From Herpetosiphon aurantiacus DSM 785 (GTDB lineage: Bacteria > Chloroflexota > Chloroflexia > Chloroflexales > Herpetosiphonaceae), in contig CP000875.1 of the NCBI GenBank assembly GCA_000018565.1, positions 5,843,199 to 5,907,198 on the forward strand: 64,000 bases of DNA, given 5' to 3'. Made by a program: the position numbers and the translations under genes. Below the pieces are notes generated by a model. It saw nothing but the letters and a program-made list of their open reading frames with translations. It had not been told where the DNA came from and ran no database searches. Positions 53,488 through 62,385 of the stretch are shown here, in pieces; position 1 is the stretch's first letter; the number at the start of each line of letters is the position of its first letter.

Positions 53488-54579
53488 ATGCGCCAAAACC
53501 CAGCTCTGGGCATGATTCTTGCCGTCGTTGTTCTCATAGCCGCGCTTGCTGGCGGGTATGTTTATTTAACCAATCAGCAAAAAAGCCAAACAAGTGGAGA
53601 CCCCTCATTACTTGAGCCAACCAATATGCCGGTTCCGAATGTGCAAATTTTAGAAGCGGCGACCGATATCGAAGCCAACAAATTGATTACTGGTGCGGAT
53701 CTTGAGCAATACTTCAACCCGCTTGAAGTTCCTCCTAGCGATGTTACCCCCGACGATGTACTGTACACCGAATTTTATAGCGTGGTTCAAGGGAAGGTAA
53801 CGACCACCGACATTCGTGGCGGTGAGCGGATTAAAAAATCAACCTTCCGCAACGCTGGGATTGCCGAAAAGCTGCCAATTCCGGTGGCTGGCGAAGAATC
53901 GCTTAAAGCCTACAACATGTTTGTCAGCGATATTGGTGGGATTGTCGCCGAAGGTAATAACATTGATATTCTCGGCAGCTATAGCCTTGAACAACCCTAT
54001 TTACGCTTTACAGGGATTGACAAAGACGGGATAATTACCCTCGTTGATGAAAAATACCTTGATATTAGCACCCATGTATTAGCCCAAAATGTGCCCGTTT
54101 TGAAGGTTGTCGCGCCACCATTAATCTCACCTGATGGCCAACAAACTGGTGCTGCCCCGCCTGCGGCTGAACCAACCATAGAGGTGGTTGTCGATGGCAA
54201 TCCCGTTGAACCTCAAGCAACTCCTGAGCCAATCTTTACTGAAGGCTCGCAATGGCAAATTGTGGTGGCCTTGACTGCCCAACAAGCCGAGCTGTTAGAA
54301 TATACAAAAGCTAAAACTGGTAGTAAACTAAATGTAGTCGTGCGGCGTGCTGATGATCAAGATGATCGAATTGCCACAACTGGGGTAACAATGGATCTGT
54401 TGATGCGCTTATATGGCGTACCACAAGTCTATGCCCAACCCAACATGATTGTGAAACTGTTGGATGCTCCTGCACCACCACAGCCTCCACAACAGCCGGC
54501 AGTTGTTATTCCATTCCGATTACCAAACGCACCACAACAACAACCATTGCCAACAGCAGTGCCAACTCAAACGCCTTAA
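53488..54579 (+). CDS. cpaB: Flp pilus assembly protein CpaB/RcpC
   Basis: Periplasmic Tad-pilus component of 363 residues. The N-terminal membrane anchor is 'LGMILAVVVLIAALAGGYVYL' across ~7-27. A SAF-like domain follows with 'VQILEAATDIEANKLITGADLEQYF', 'GKVTTTDIRGGERIKKSTF' (secretin-associated type) and RcpC-like strands. The C-terminus is a Pro/Gln-rich tail (APAPPQPPQQPAVV...). In didermal bacteria CpaB supports the secretin; Chloroflexota are thought to lack a secretin, so its role here is open. GGAGG precedes the ATG. First gene of the tad operon. Confidence 0.88.
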   Translation: MRQNPALGMILAVVVLIAALAGGYVYLTNQQKSQTSGDPSLLEPTNMPVPNVQILEAATDIEANKLITGADLEQYFNPLEVPPSDVTPDDVLYTEFYSVVQGKVTTTDIRGGERIKKSTFRNAGIAEKLPIPVAGEESLKAYNMFVSDIGGIVAEGNNIDILGSYSLEQPYLRFTGIDKDGIITLVDEKYLDISTHVLAQNVPVLKVVAPPLISPDGQQTGAAPPAAEPTIEVVVDGNPVEPQATPEPIFTEGSQWQIVVALTAQQAELLEYTKAKTGSKLNVVVRRADDQDDRIATTGVTMDLLMRLYGVPQVYAQPNMIVKLLDAPAPPQPPQQPAVVIPFRLPNAPQQQPLPTAVPTQTP

Positions 54580-54598
54580 TACAACCAAGGAGAATTGC

Positions 54599-55852
54599 AT
54601 GGCTGAGTCCGATAAAATTCGCGTACTAATTGTTGACGATATTGCAGATACTCGTGATAACCTCGAAAAATTATTGTTTTTTGAGAAAGATATGCAAGTT
54701 GTCGGCAAAGCAGCAACGGGGCGCGAGGCCGTGACGCAGGCCAAGCAAATTCAACCCGATGTTGTCTTGATGGATATCAACATGCCCGATATGGATGGCA
54801 TTGCAGCAACTGAGGCAATCATGGCGCAGGTGCCAAATACGCAAGTCATTATGATGAGCGTGCAAGGCGAAACCGATTACCTGCGCCGTGCAATGTTGGC
54901 TGGTGCGCGTCAGTTTCTCACGAAACCAGTTGGTGGCGATGAACTCGCCAGTAGCATCCGCGAAGTTTATCGCTTGCAGCAAACCCAACGACGCTTTGTG
55001 GTAGCGGCCCAACAGGTTGAAGAACATGATCAATCAACTGGCCAAATTATTGCTGTCTATAGCCCCAAAGGTGGCACTGGCAAGAGTGCAATTGCCTCAA
55101 ATTTGGCGGTTGCATTAAAATTATTGCCTGGTAATCGTAAAATTTGTTTGGTCGATGCAAGCTTGCTGTTTGGCGATATTGCGGTGATGTTCAACATCAA
55201 CAGTTCCAAAACGATCAACGATCTCACCTCGCGGATTGACGATCTTGATAAGGATTTGCTGAATGATGTGATGACGACCCATGCCTCACAGATCAAGGTG
55301 TTGTTGGCTCCGGCTAACCCACAAATGGGCGAACTAGTCACGGCTGATCATGTCCGAACAGTGCTTGAAGCCCTGCGGCGAGAGTATGATTATGTGGTGG
55401 TCGATACCCAATCATCCTTCCAAGATCAAACCATGGCCGTATTAGATGCAGCCCATCGGATTGTTTTGTTGATGACGATGGAACTCTCGTCGATTAAGAA
55501 TATTCGCCAGTTTTTGGAAGTGGCCGAGTTGCTTGGCTACAACGATGAAAAACTGGTGTTGGTCTTGAACAAAGCCGATGCTAAATTTGGCATTCGGGTC
55601 GATCAAGTCGAGGCCAATATTCAACATAAGGTTGCGGCCCAAATTGGCAATGCGCCATTTGAAATGGTCAATGCGATCAACCGCGGCGTACCTTTAATTA
55701 TCGATCAGCCCCGGCATCAAATTTCAATCGATGTGGCCAACCTAGCGTATCTCATCTCGGGAACAACCCGTACCAGCCGCGAAGGCGCACGCCCGCAACA
55801 ACCGAAAAAAGAAGAACCGAAGGGTCTCTTCGCCCGATTGACCAAACGTTAG
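54599..55852 (+). CDS. tadZ: Receiver domain fused to TadZ/CpaE ATPase
   Basis: Tad-pilus localisation protein of 417 residues. Residues 1-125 form a full response-regulator receiver: Asp13/Asp14 in 'LIVDDIADTRD', phospho-acceptor Asp59 in 'VVLMDINMPDMDG', and Lys109 in 'FLTKPVGG'. All acceptor-pocket residues are present, unlike the degenerate receiver of many TadZ proteins. Residues ~148-400 form a MinD/ParA-type ATPase with the deviant Walker A 'YSPKGGTGKSAIASN' (Lys157, Lys162), 'VLLAPANP' and 'YVVVDTQSS'. It starts 19 bp after cpaB. It likely marks the site of pilus assembly and could respond to a histidine kinase. Confidence 0.92.
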   Translation: MAESDKIRVLIVDDIADTRDNLEKLLFFEKDMQVVGKAATGREAVTQAKQIQPDVVLMDINMPDMDGIAATEAIMAQVPNTQVIMMSVQGETDYLRRAMLAGARQFLTKPVGGDELASSIREVYRLQQTQRRFVVAAQQVEEHDQSTGQIIAVYSPKGGTGKSAIASNLAVALKLLPGNRKICLVDASLLFGDIAVMFNINSSKTINDLTSRIDDLDKDLLNDVMTTHASQIKVLLAPANPQMGELVTADHVRTVLEALRREYDYVVVDTQSSFQDQTMAVLDAAHRIVLLMTMELSSIKNIRQFLEVAELLGYNDEKLVLVLNKADAKFGIRVDQVEANIQHKVAAQIGNAPFEMVNAINRGVPLIIDQPRHQISIDVANLAYLISGTTRTSREGARPQQPKKEEPKGLFARLTKR

Positions 55853-55870
55853 ACGCATGGAGGGTGGCTT

Positions 55871-57274
55871 ATGTCGCTCCTAAAGCGTATTGCAGGAAAT
55901 ACGTCCCCATCCTCGGCTTCCGAACCTACAGCAGCAGCACAATCGAGTGCTGCTGCCACACGCCCTGATGGAGCTATTCCGCGCTCTGCTTCAGTTTCTG
56001 CCCAAGATCGCCTACTTGATGTTCGACATCGTGTCCAGCGACGTTTGACTGAAGAAGTTCGCGATGTTAATAGCACAAGTGAAACCAAAATCCGCCAAAC
56101 GGTCGAAGATCTCTTGAGTGTCGTCCTTGATAGCGAAAATATCGTGTTAAGTCGGGTCGAACGCCAACAATTGGTCGAATCGTTGATGTCGGATATCGTT
56201 GGGCTTGGGCCGCTCGATTCGCTGCTCAAAGATGAGAGCATCTCGGAAATTATGGTCAATGGGCCAAACAAAATCTATATCGAACAACGTGGGAAGCTGA
56301 CGCTTTCTGGCACAACATTTATCGATGATGAACACGCGATGCGGGTGTTGTATCGGATTGTGTCGCCTCTTGGCCGCCGGATCGATGAAAGCTCGCCCAT
56401 GGTCGATGCCCGGCTTCAAGATGGCTCGCGGGTTAACGCAGTTATTCGGCCTATTTCATTGATTGGTCCAGTCATCACGATTCGGAAATTCTCCAAAAAG
56501 CCGCTTGGCCCCGAAGATCTGATTCGGTTTGGGGCGATTAGTCGCGAAATGATGGAGTTTCTTTCGGCCAGCGTTCGTGCTCGGATCAATGTGGTGGTTT
56601 CTGGTGGTACCGGTTCGGGCAAAACGACCTTATTGAATGTGCTTTCCTCATTTATCCCTGAAGATGAACGTTTGATTACGGTTGAAAACGCTGCCGAACT
56701 TCAGCTCCAACAGGATCACGTGATTTCGCTCGAATCGCGGACGGCCAATATCGAAGGTAAGGGCGAAATTTCAATCAACGATTTGATTATCAACTGCCTG
56801 CGGATGCGACCTGAACGCATTATCGTCGGCGAATGTCGCGGTGGCGAGACCTTGGCTATGTTGCAAGCAATGAATACTGGCCACGAAGGCTCGATGACCA
56901 CCCTACACGCCAATACCCCGCGTGACGCGATTGCCCGGATTGAAACTATGTGTTTGATGTCGGGGATGGATTTGCCGCTCAAGGCTATCCGTGAACAAGT
57001 TGCCTCGGCGATTGAGCTGATTGTGCAACAAGCCCGACTTAAAGATGGTTCGCGGCGGGTTATGGCCATCTCCGAAGTAACCGGAATGGAAGGCGATTTG
57101 GTGGTGCTCCAAGATATTTTCATCTTTGAGCAAACTGGCCTCGATGAACGTGGTAAGATTGTAGGGTCGCTCCGGCCAACCGGGGTTCGGCCACGCTTCC
57201 TTGATCGGTTTGAAGCCTTGAATATTTACCTGCCACCGAACGTCTTTGGCAATAGTTCAGAGCGCTTTTACTAA
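55871..57274 (+). CDS. tadA: Flp pilus assembly/secretion ATPase TadA/CpaF
   Basis: Hexameric motor ATPase of the Tad system, 467 residues. The Ser/Ala-rich N-terminus (~1-45) is followed by the all-helical region and the two-domain ATPase. 'DIVGLGPLDSLLKDESISEIMVNG' and 'RIDESSPMVDARLQDGSRVN' precede Walker A 'VSGGTGSGKTTLLNVLSSF'. 'LITVENAAELQL' is the Asp-box region, 'RIIVGECRGGETLAMLQAMNTGH' is Walker B, and 'GSMTTLHANTPRDA' is the His box. It starts 18 bp after tadZ. It powers pilin polymerisation together with TadB and TadC. Confidence 0.95.
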   Translation: MSLLKRIAGNTSPSSASEPTAAAQSSAAATRPDGAIPRSASVSAQDRLLDVRHRVQRRLTEEVRDVNSTSETKIRQTVEDLLSVVLDSENIVLSRVERQQLVESLMSDIVGLGPLDSLLKDESISEIMVNGPNKIYIEQRGKLTLSGTTFIDDEHAMRVLYRIVSPLGRRIDESSPMVDARLQDGSRVNAVIRPISLIGPVITIRKFSKKPLGPEDLIRFGAISREMMEFLSASVRARINVVVSGGTGSGKTTLLNVLSSFIPEDERLITVENAAELQLQQDHVISLESRTANIEGKGEISINDLIINCLRMRPERIIVGECRGGETLAMLQAMNTGHEGSMTTLHANTPRDAIARIETMCLMSGMDLPLKAIREQVASAIELIVQQARLKDGSRRVMAISEVTGMEGDLVVLQDIFIFEQTGLDERGKIVGSLRPTGVRPRFLDRFEALNIYLPPNVFGNSSERFY

Positions 57275-57306
57275 ACGGCATTACTCGCTAGAAAGGAACT
57301 AGTGCC

Positions 57307-58296
57307 ATGGCAAATTTACCACCATGGACAATTCCCTTAATCATTGCGTTAGTTCTCTTTGCTGCTGGGGCGATTATCTTTCGTAAGCTGAAAGAAACCA
57401 AATCCAACTCGGTTGATGGTCGTTTAGCGACCTTTGCCGAACGCAATCGCAGCCAAACTGACAGCAATGAACGGGGTATGAGTGCCTTGGCCAGTCGGGT
57501 TGATTCCATGGTCAACCGTGGTCAAAAAGGCTCAGATTTAGCCCGCGATTTAGCTCAGGCCGACCTTAAACTGACCGTAACTGAATTTATTATGTTCAAA
57601 TTCGGCTCGGTGATCTTATTTGCCTTGTTTGGGGTCTTTTTGGGCCGTGCCAACTTTTTGGCAGTGGTTGCTGGTGGGGTCGTCGGCGCGATTATTGGCT
57701 TTATTGTGCCCGATAAAGTCGTGAGCTTTAAGCAAGGCTCACGCTTGAAGGCTTTCAATAATCAATTAGGCGATACGGTTGGTTTGTTGGCCAACTCGTT
57801 GCGCTCTGGCTATAGTTTGCTCCAATCGATGGATTTGGTTTCGCGTGAAGCGCCACCACCGATTTCAGTTGAGTTTCGTCGTGTCGTCCAAGAGGTTGGT
57901 TTAGGCCTCTCACTCGAAGATGGCATGAATAATCTCTTGCGCCGCGTTCCAAGCGATGACCTTGATCTGATGGTTTCGGCGATTAATATTCAGGCTGAGG
58001 TTGGGGGTAACCTGGCCGAGATTCTGGATACGATTGCCCATACCATTCGTGAGCGGGTTCGGATCAAAGGCCAAATTCGGGTGCTTACCTCACAAGCTCG
58101 CTATTCTGGCTATGTGGTGACCTTCCTGCCAATTTCGATTGCTGTGATTATCACCATGCTTAACCCAGATTATATGGCTCCACTGATGACGATTGGGATG
58201 CCACCAGATGCTTGGTGTTGTATGCCCGTATGTAGCGCAATGATGATGATTGGAGGGTTCTTCGCAATCAAAAGCATTGTTAATATTGAAATCTAA
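57307..58296 (+). CDS. tadB: Flp pilus inner-membrane platform protein TadB
   Basis: GspF/T2SSF-domain protein of 329 residues. It has an N-terminal helix (PWTIPLIIALVLFAAGAII), two middle helices at ~95-145 and two at the C-terminus ('YVVTFLPISIAVIITMLN' and beyond). The T2SSF core runs 'LGDTVGLLANSLRSGYSLLQSMDLVSREAP' through 'INIQAEVGGNLAEILDTIAHTIRERVRIKGQIRVLTSQ' (described; residues ~148-265). It contacts TadA and TadC in the assembly platform. It is in operon order after tadA. Confidence 0.93.
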   Translation: MANLPPWTIPLIIALVLFAAGAIIFRKLKETKSNSVDGRLATFAERNRSQTDSNERGMSALASRVDSMVNRGQKGSDLARDLAQADLKLTVTEFIMFKFGSVILFALFGVFLGRANFLAVVAGGVVGAIIGFIVPDKVVSFKQGSRLKAFNNQLGDTVGLLANSLRSGYSLLQSMDLVSREAPPPISVEFRRVVQEVGLGLSLEDGMNNLLRRVPSDDLDLMVSAINIQAEVGGNLAEILDTIAHTIRERVRIKGQIRVLTSQARYSGYVVTFLPISIAVIITMLNPDYMAPLMTIGMPPDAWCCMPVCSAMMMIGGFFAIKSIVNIEI

Positions 58297-58308
58297 AGGG
58301 AGTTTGTT

Positions 58309-59214
58309 ATGCCCTTACTTATTGGACTCGTTGTACTAGTGATTGTCTTTGGGGTTGGCTTTATGGTGCTCAACCAACGCCGCCAAACTGATACGGTCTC
58401 TAGTCGGTTGGCGCAATTTACTGAGCGCTCCATGAACCTTGAAGATCTGGAGTTGCAGTTGCCGTTTATGCAGCGGGTTGTAACCCCCATGCTGAACAAT
58501 GTGTTTGTCAAGCTTGGTCAATCGGGCAAAGGCAACGATAAACTGCGTAATAATCTCATGCTGGCTGGTAATCCTGGTAATTTAACGCCAACGATGTTTA
58601 CTGGGATGCGGATTTTTATGGCCCTAGCGCTGTTTGGGGTCATCTTTTTAATCTGTATGCTGGCCAAAGTGCAAACTCTCAGCGCAATTCAATGGTCGGG
58701 GGTTGGCGGAGCTTTGGGCTTTTTGCTTCCAGCTATGTGGCTTGGTCGTCAAATTAAAAAGCGCCAGAAGTTGATTCTTAAGGCGTTGCCCGATGCGCTC
58801 GATTTGCTTTCGATCAGTGTTACTGCTGGTTTAGGCTTCGATGCTGCACTCCAACGGGTGGCTGAAAAATGGGATAACGAGTTGTGCCGCGAGTTCCGCC
58901 GGGCGCTCTCCGATATTCGTTTGGGTACCCAACGCCATGAAGCATTTCGCTCAATGACTGTACGAACTGGGGTTGAAGACTTAACCTCGTTTGTTTCGGC
59001 GGTTATTCAAGCCGACCAACTTGGGGTGAGCATGGGCAAAATGCTCAAAATTCAATCTGACCAATTGCGGTTGCGCCGTCGTCAACGTGCCGAAGAAGAA
59101 GCTCAAAAAGCTCCAATTAAGATGCTCTTTCCATTGGTGTTCTTGATCTTCCCTTCGATGTTCGTGGTTATCTTGGGGCCAGCTATTCCACGTTTGCTTG
59201 GTGGTGGTCTCTAG
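58309..59214 (+). CDS. tadC: Flp pilus inner-membrane platform protein TadC
   Basis: Second T2SSF-type platform protein, 301 residues. An N-terminal helix is followed by 'VFVKLGQSGKGNDKLRNNLMLAGNPG', helices around 100-145, and the T2SSF core 'ALPDALDLLSISVTAGLGFDAALQRVAEKW' (described; ~158-190) with 'FVSAVIQADQLGVSMGKMLKIQSDQLR'. The last helix is 'MLFPLVFLIFPSMFVVILGPAIP', typical of TadC. The stop overlaps the DUF192 GTG start by one base (TAGTG), so translation of the two is coupled. Confidence 0.93.
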   Translation: MPLLIGLVVLVIVFGVGFMVLNQRRQTDTVSSRLAQFTERSMNLEDLELQLPFMQRVVTPMLNNVFVKLGQSGKGNDKLRNNLMLAGNPGNLTPTMFTGMRIFMALALFGVIFLICMLAKVQTLSAIQWSGVGGALGFLLPAMWLGRQIKKRQKLILKALPDALDLLSISVTAGLGFDAALQRVAEKWDNELCREFRRALSDIRLGTQRHEAFRSMTVRTGVEDLTSFVSAVIQADQLGVSMGKMLKIQSDQLRLRRRQRAEEEAQKAPIKMLFPLVFLIFPSMFVVILGPAIPRLLGGGL

Positions 59215-59576
59215 TGTCGCAACACGCTATTCGTAATCTAACGCGCAATAGCAGCTTGGTTGAATACGCTGAGTTTGCTAATAGCTTTTTGAGCCGTGGT
59301 ATGGGCCTGATGGGGCGCAAGCACTTGCCTGCCAATACAGGCTTAATTCTCTATCCCAATAATAATATTCATATGTTCTTTATGCGCTTTGCGATTGATG
59401 TGATCTTTGTTGATCGACAGCATCAGGTGGTGGGGCTGCGCGAGAACTTTAAGCCCTGGCGGCCATTTGCTGGCGCAGCCAAGGCCCGTTATACCCTCGA
59501 ATTGCCAGTTGGGGTTATTCAACAATCCCAAACCCAACTCGGCGATCAATTAGCAGTTGTTCCTGCTATTTTCTAA
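59214..59576 (+). CDS. DUF192 protein coupled to tadC
   Basis: A 120-residue beta-rich protein of the DUF192 family. 'SFLSRGMGLMGRKHLPANTGLIL' is the 'RxxGLMxR' signature, then 'NNIHMFFMRFAIDVIFVDRQHQVV' and 'ELPVGVIQQSQTQLGDQLAV'. Many members have a signal peptide; this one does not, so it is probably cytoplasmic. The start codon is GTG, overlapping the tadC stop. The function of the family is unknown. Its position as last gene of the tad operon suggests a link to pilus biogenesis. Confidence 0.88.
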   Translation: MSQHAIRNLTRNSSLVEYAEFANSFLSRGMGLMGRKHLPANTGLILYPNNNIHMFFMRFAIDVIFVDRQHQVVGLRENFKPWRPFAGAAKARYTLELPVGVIQQSQTQLGDQLAVVPAIF

Positions 59577-59580
59577 GGTA

Positions 59581-59614
59581 TAGCCCTAGCAAAACCCCAA
59601 GCTTGCTAGGGCTA
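59581..59614. terminator. Bidirectional terminator between the tad operon and the Ppx gene
   Basis: A perfect 12-bp stem (TAGCCCTAGCAA/TTGCTAGGGCTA) with a 10-nt loop. Its right edge overlaps the Ppx stop codon. Confidence 0.8.
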
Positions 59615-61120
59615 TTCAATCAACATTTCAACTCCATAGACTTTGCGAAATAGATTGGTTTTGCGATTCGCATCCCAAATTTCAATCGAAGCGTCGCCAA
59701 CCGCCTGCACCTTCACCCGCACCTGATTTTTCTCAATTTTGCACACGATACTTTGCACAACTTGGCTCTTGGAGCGCTCTAGATATTCAGCTATTCTGAG
59801 CAAGGCACTTAATTTGCCCACCCGCTCAAGATCACCCTCAGCCAAAACCCCACCCAAGCCTGCATCAGTCACGCCGCCCTTACGATGATGGCGAGTGAGC
59901 AAGGCTACCATGGCCATTTCGCGGTGGGTATAGCCATTCAGCATTGAGTTGAGAATTAAATATAAGCCATGTTTATGATGATCGTAGAAATTGACTGCTA
60001 CCCCAATGTCATGGACTACCGTCGCAGCTTCGAGTAATTCGCGTTCCCACGCTCCATAGCCATGCAAACTTTGCAGTTGATCAAACAAGGCGAGGCTTAA
60101 TTCGCGCACTTTGGCAACATGTACCACATTGTAGCCATAGATTCGTGCCAAATTCTCGACCGAAAACTGGCGGACATCGCCGAGCAAGGGCGGTTGTGAG
60201 CCACGCAGAAATTGCTCGTAGAAGATACCATCACGCAGACCATGACCACAAATCCACAAACTATCAGCACCACAACGTTGCATCAACGCTCGAATCAACA
60301 GTACACCAGCGGTAATAACATCGGCGCGATCATTGTTGAGGCCATCAAGCTGCTCGCGCTCATTACGATTGAGTTTGCTCAAACGGGTAGCCCATTCATC
60401 GACCCGTTGCAACGACATCGTATAGCCATGCACAATATCGAGTGGATAGCGCTGGGCACGTTGTTCGAGTTTGGCAAGGTTGCGCACCGTGCCGCCAACC
60501 CCAATTAACGGCAATTTGCTACCTTGTGGTCGAAACCAGTCTAGTTCGGCTAACGCCTCATCTAAATGGCGATCGAGGGCTTTGAGTTCGGCTTTGCTGG
60601 GGGTTTCGCTGCGCAAAATTTGCTCGGTGAGCCGCACTGTACCAAGTGGTAATGAAGTGGTATGCGCCAAGCCCCGGCCTCGAACTAAGGCCAATTCGAC
60701 GCTGCCACCGCCAATATCAAACATAAAACCATTGCTGACCCCAAGGGTATTAATCACCCCGAGGTAGCTGTAGTAGGCTTCTTCATCGCCGCTGAGTACG
60801 CGTAAATCGAGGCCAGTTTCTTCTTTAACTTGGGCCAAAAAGCTGGCTTGATTGGCGGCATCGCGCACGGCGCTGGTGGCCACAGCCACAACTTCATTAA
60901 CCCCCAAGGCACGGCAAAAATTGCTAAACATGCGCAAGGTTTCAATTGCCATGGCCATCGGCTCAGCTTGCAATTGATTATCAGCGCCAACATTATGTGC
61001 CAAGCGCACATTTTCTTTAACTTCTTCGACCAGTTTGAAGGAGTAATAGGGCTGGTATTGCACCACGATCATGCGGGCGGTGTTGGAGCCAAGGTCAATA
61101 ATTCCAACGTGTTGGGTCAT
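59612..61120 (-). CDS. Ppx/GppA-family exopolyphosphatase
   Basis: Actin-like-fold phosphatase of 502 residues that hydrolyses polyphosphate and/or pppGpp. The N-terminal phosphate motif is 'GIIDLGSNTARMIVVQY', and 'VATSAVRDAANQASFL' and 'VLSGDEEAYYSYLGV' follow. 'GFMFDIGGGSVELALVRG' is the second ATPase-fold phosphate motif and 'LIGVGGTVRNLAKLEQR' precedes the C-terminal half. Residues ~330-450 carry an HD-type region ('ATVVHDIGVAVNFYDHHKH'), as in Ppx proteins. The start is the ATG at 61120, 6 nt after GAGGAG. Choice between Ppx and GppA activity is not decided. Confidence 0.93.
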   Translation of the reverse strand: MTQHVGIIDLGSNTARMIVVQYQPYYSFKLVEEVKENVRLAHNVGADNQLQAEPMAMAIETLRMFSNFCRALGVNEVVAVATSAVRDAANQASFLAQVKEETGLDLRVLSGDEEAYYSYLGVINTLGVSNGFMFDIGGGSVELALVRGRGLAHTTSLPLGTVRLTEQILRSETPSKAELKALDRHLDEALAELDWFRPQGSKLPLIGVGGTVRNLAKLEQRAQRYPLDIVHGYTMSLQRVDEWATRLSKLNRNEREQLDGLNNDRADVITAGVLLIRALMQRCGADSLWICGHGLRDGIFYEQFLRGSQPPLLGDVRQFSVENLARIYGYNVVHVAKVRELSLALFDQLQSLHGYGAWERELLEAATVVHDIGVAVNFYDHHKHGLYLILNSMLNGYTHREMAMVALLTRHHRKGGVTDAGLGGVLAEGDLERVGKLSALLRIAEYLERSKSQVVQSIVCKIEKNQVRVKVQAVGDASIEIWDANRKTNLFRKVYGVEMLIE

Positions 61121-61167
61121 ATCATTCTCCTCAACAACGTGTAGCAGGCCGCCCGCCAGCATAAATT

Positions 61168-62280
61168 TTAGTAATATACTTGGACGGTTGTGCCGACACC
61201 AGCCCAATTGTAGAGCCAGGCCGCAGCATCTAGTGGTAAGTTAACACAGCCATGGCTAATCCGCGTGCCACTGCCAAATAAGTTGTGCCAGTAGGTTCCA
61301 TGGAGCGCCACACTGCCATTGAAGTACATGGCATGCGGTACATTTGGCACAACCCAGGTCTCGCCACCAAGTGAGCCACGCATGGTTTGCAGCGGCACTT
61401 TGGCATAAATTTCATAGCTGCCAGTTGGCGTGTTGAAGCCATCTTTGCCGGTTGCAACAGGCGCATCAAACACGACTGTGCCGTTTTCGTAGGCATACAA
61501 CCATTGCTTGCTAATATCAACTTCGATGCGTTTGCCAACGTTGGGATTGGCTGGCTTGGGCGTGGCAGTGGGCACAGGTTGGCTGGTTGGTTGGGCAGGT
61601 GCGGCGGTTGGCGGCACTTGGGTTGGCTCGGCAACTGGTTGGGGGGCCGCAGTTTGCACCGGAGCGGGGGCAACTGGATCAAATTCAAATAAATAGGGCT
61701 GCTCGTAGCTCATGCCTTCAACTAAGCCACTGGCGGCAGCAACCTCTTGGCCCAGCGGTGCTAGCTCAATCTCCTCAGGCGTGCCTGCCAACAAAGGGTG
61801 CTCGATCATCAAGGCTCGTTCGAAATATTGCACCTTGAAGCGCCCGGTTGGCCGCGCTTCAAATTGAGCTGGACTAATTGGCAAACCAAAAATTGCTACA
61901 CCACCGTTGGTTTCCCAAAATGTGCGGAAACTGCCAGTTAGATCGTAGTTAGCGCCTTCGGGGCGTAAGCTTGCGGCGGCTAAACGTGGTTGTGGGCCAA
62001 AATCGCGCCATTCGGTGCGTTCGCGGCCAACCAAGCCCAAGCCAACGCTATCAGTTTGCGGATCATACTCGAAGCGCGCATTTTCAAAATATTGCACAAC
62101 CAGCTCATCTTGTTCTAAGGGATCGGTAATTGGTTGACCAAAAATCAACTCGCCGCCATTAGTTTGCCAAAACGAAGCAAACCCATAGGTATCGGTGAGC
62201 GCAGGGGTCACTGCTTGGGAGGTGCGAAAAGCCCAAAAACATAAACCAAAAACCAGAGTCAACCAGATTATCCGCCGCAT
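61168..62280 (-). CDS. Secreted L,D-transpeptidase with two Chloroflexota-type wall modules
   Basis: A 370-residue exported enzyme. The signal peptide is 'RIIWLTLVFGLCFWAFRTSQA'. Two modules follow: 'YGFASFWQTNGGELIFGQPI' to 'VVQYFENARFEYDP', and 'TFWETNGGVAIFGLPI' to 'VQYFERALMIEHP'. A Pro/Ala/Thr linker precedes the YkuD domain (~245-370), which has 'KRIEVDISKQWLYAYENG' and the catalytic 'SVALHGTYWHNLFGSG' with 'RISHGCVNLPL', i.e. His and nucleophilic Cys. It would make 3-3 or protein-peptidoglycan cross-links in the wall. The start is the ATG at 62280, 9 nt after GGAG. It stands just upstream of the Ppx gene on the same strand. Confidence 0.93.
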   Translation of the reverse strand: MRRIIWLTLVFGLCFWAFRTSQAVTPALTDTYGFASFWQTNGGELIFGQPITDPLEQDELVVQYFENARFEYDPQTDSVGLGLVGRERTEWRDFGPQPRLAAASLRPEGANYDLTGSFRTFWETNGGVAIFGLPISPAQFEARPTGRFKVQYFERALMIEHPLLAGTPEEIELAPLGQEVAAASGLVEGMSYEQPYLFEFDPVAPAPVQTAAPQPVAEPTQVPPTAAPAQPTSQPVPTATPKPANPNVGKRIEVDISKQWLYAYENGTVVFDAPVATGKDGFNTPTGSYEIYAKVPLQTMRGSLGGETWVVPNVPHAMYFNGSVALHGTYWHNLFGSGTRISHGCVNLPLDAAAWLYNWAGVGTTVQVYY

Positions 62281-62385
62281 AGCTGTATTCTCCGACTGAT
62301 ACCTGAGGCTAGAAGCAAGGTGCGGCTTCATCGTAGCAGTGCAATGAGCCGCTGTCAATTCAGATTGGTGGGAAAGCTGAGGCGT

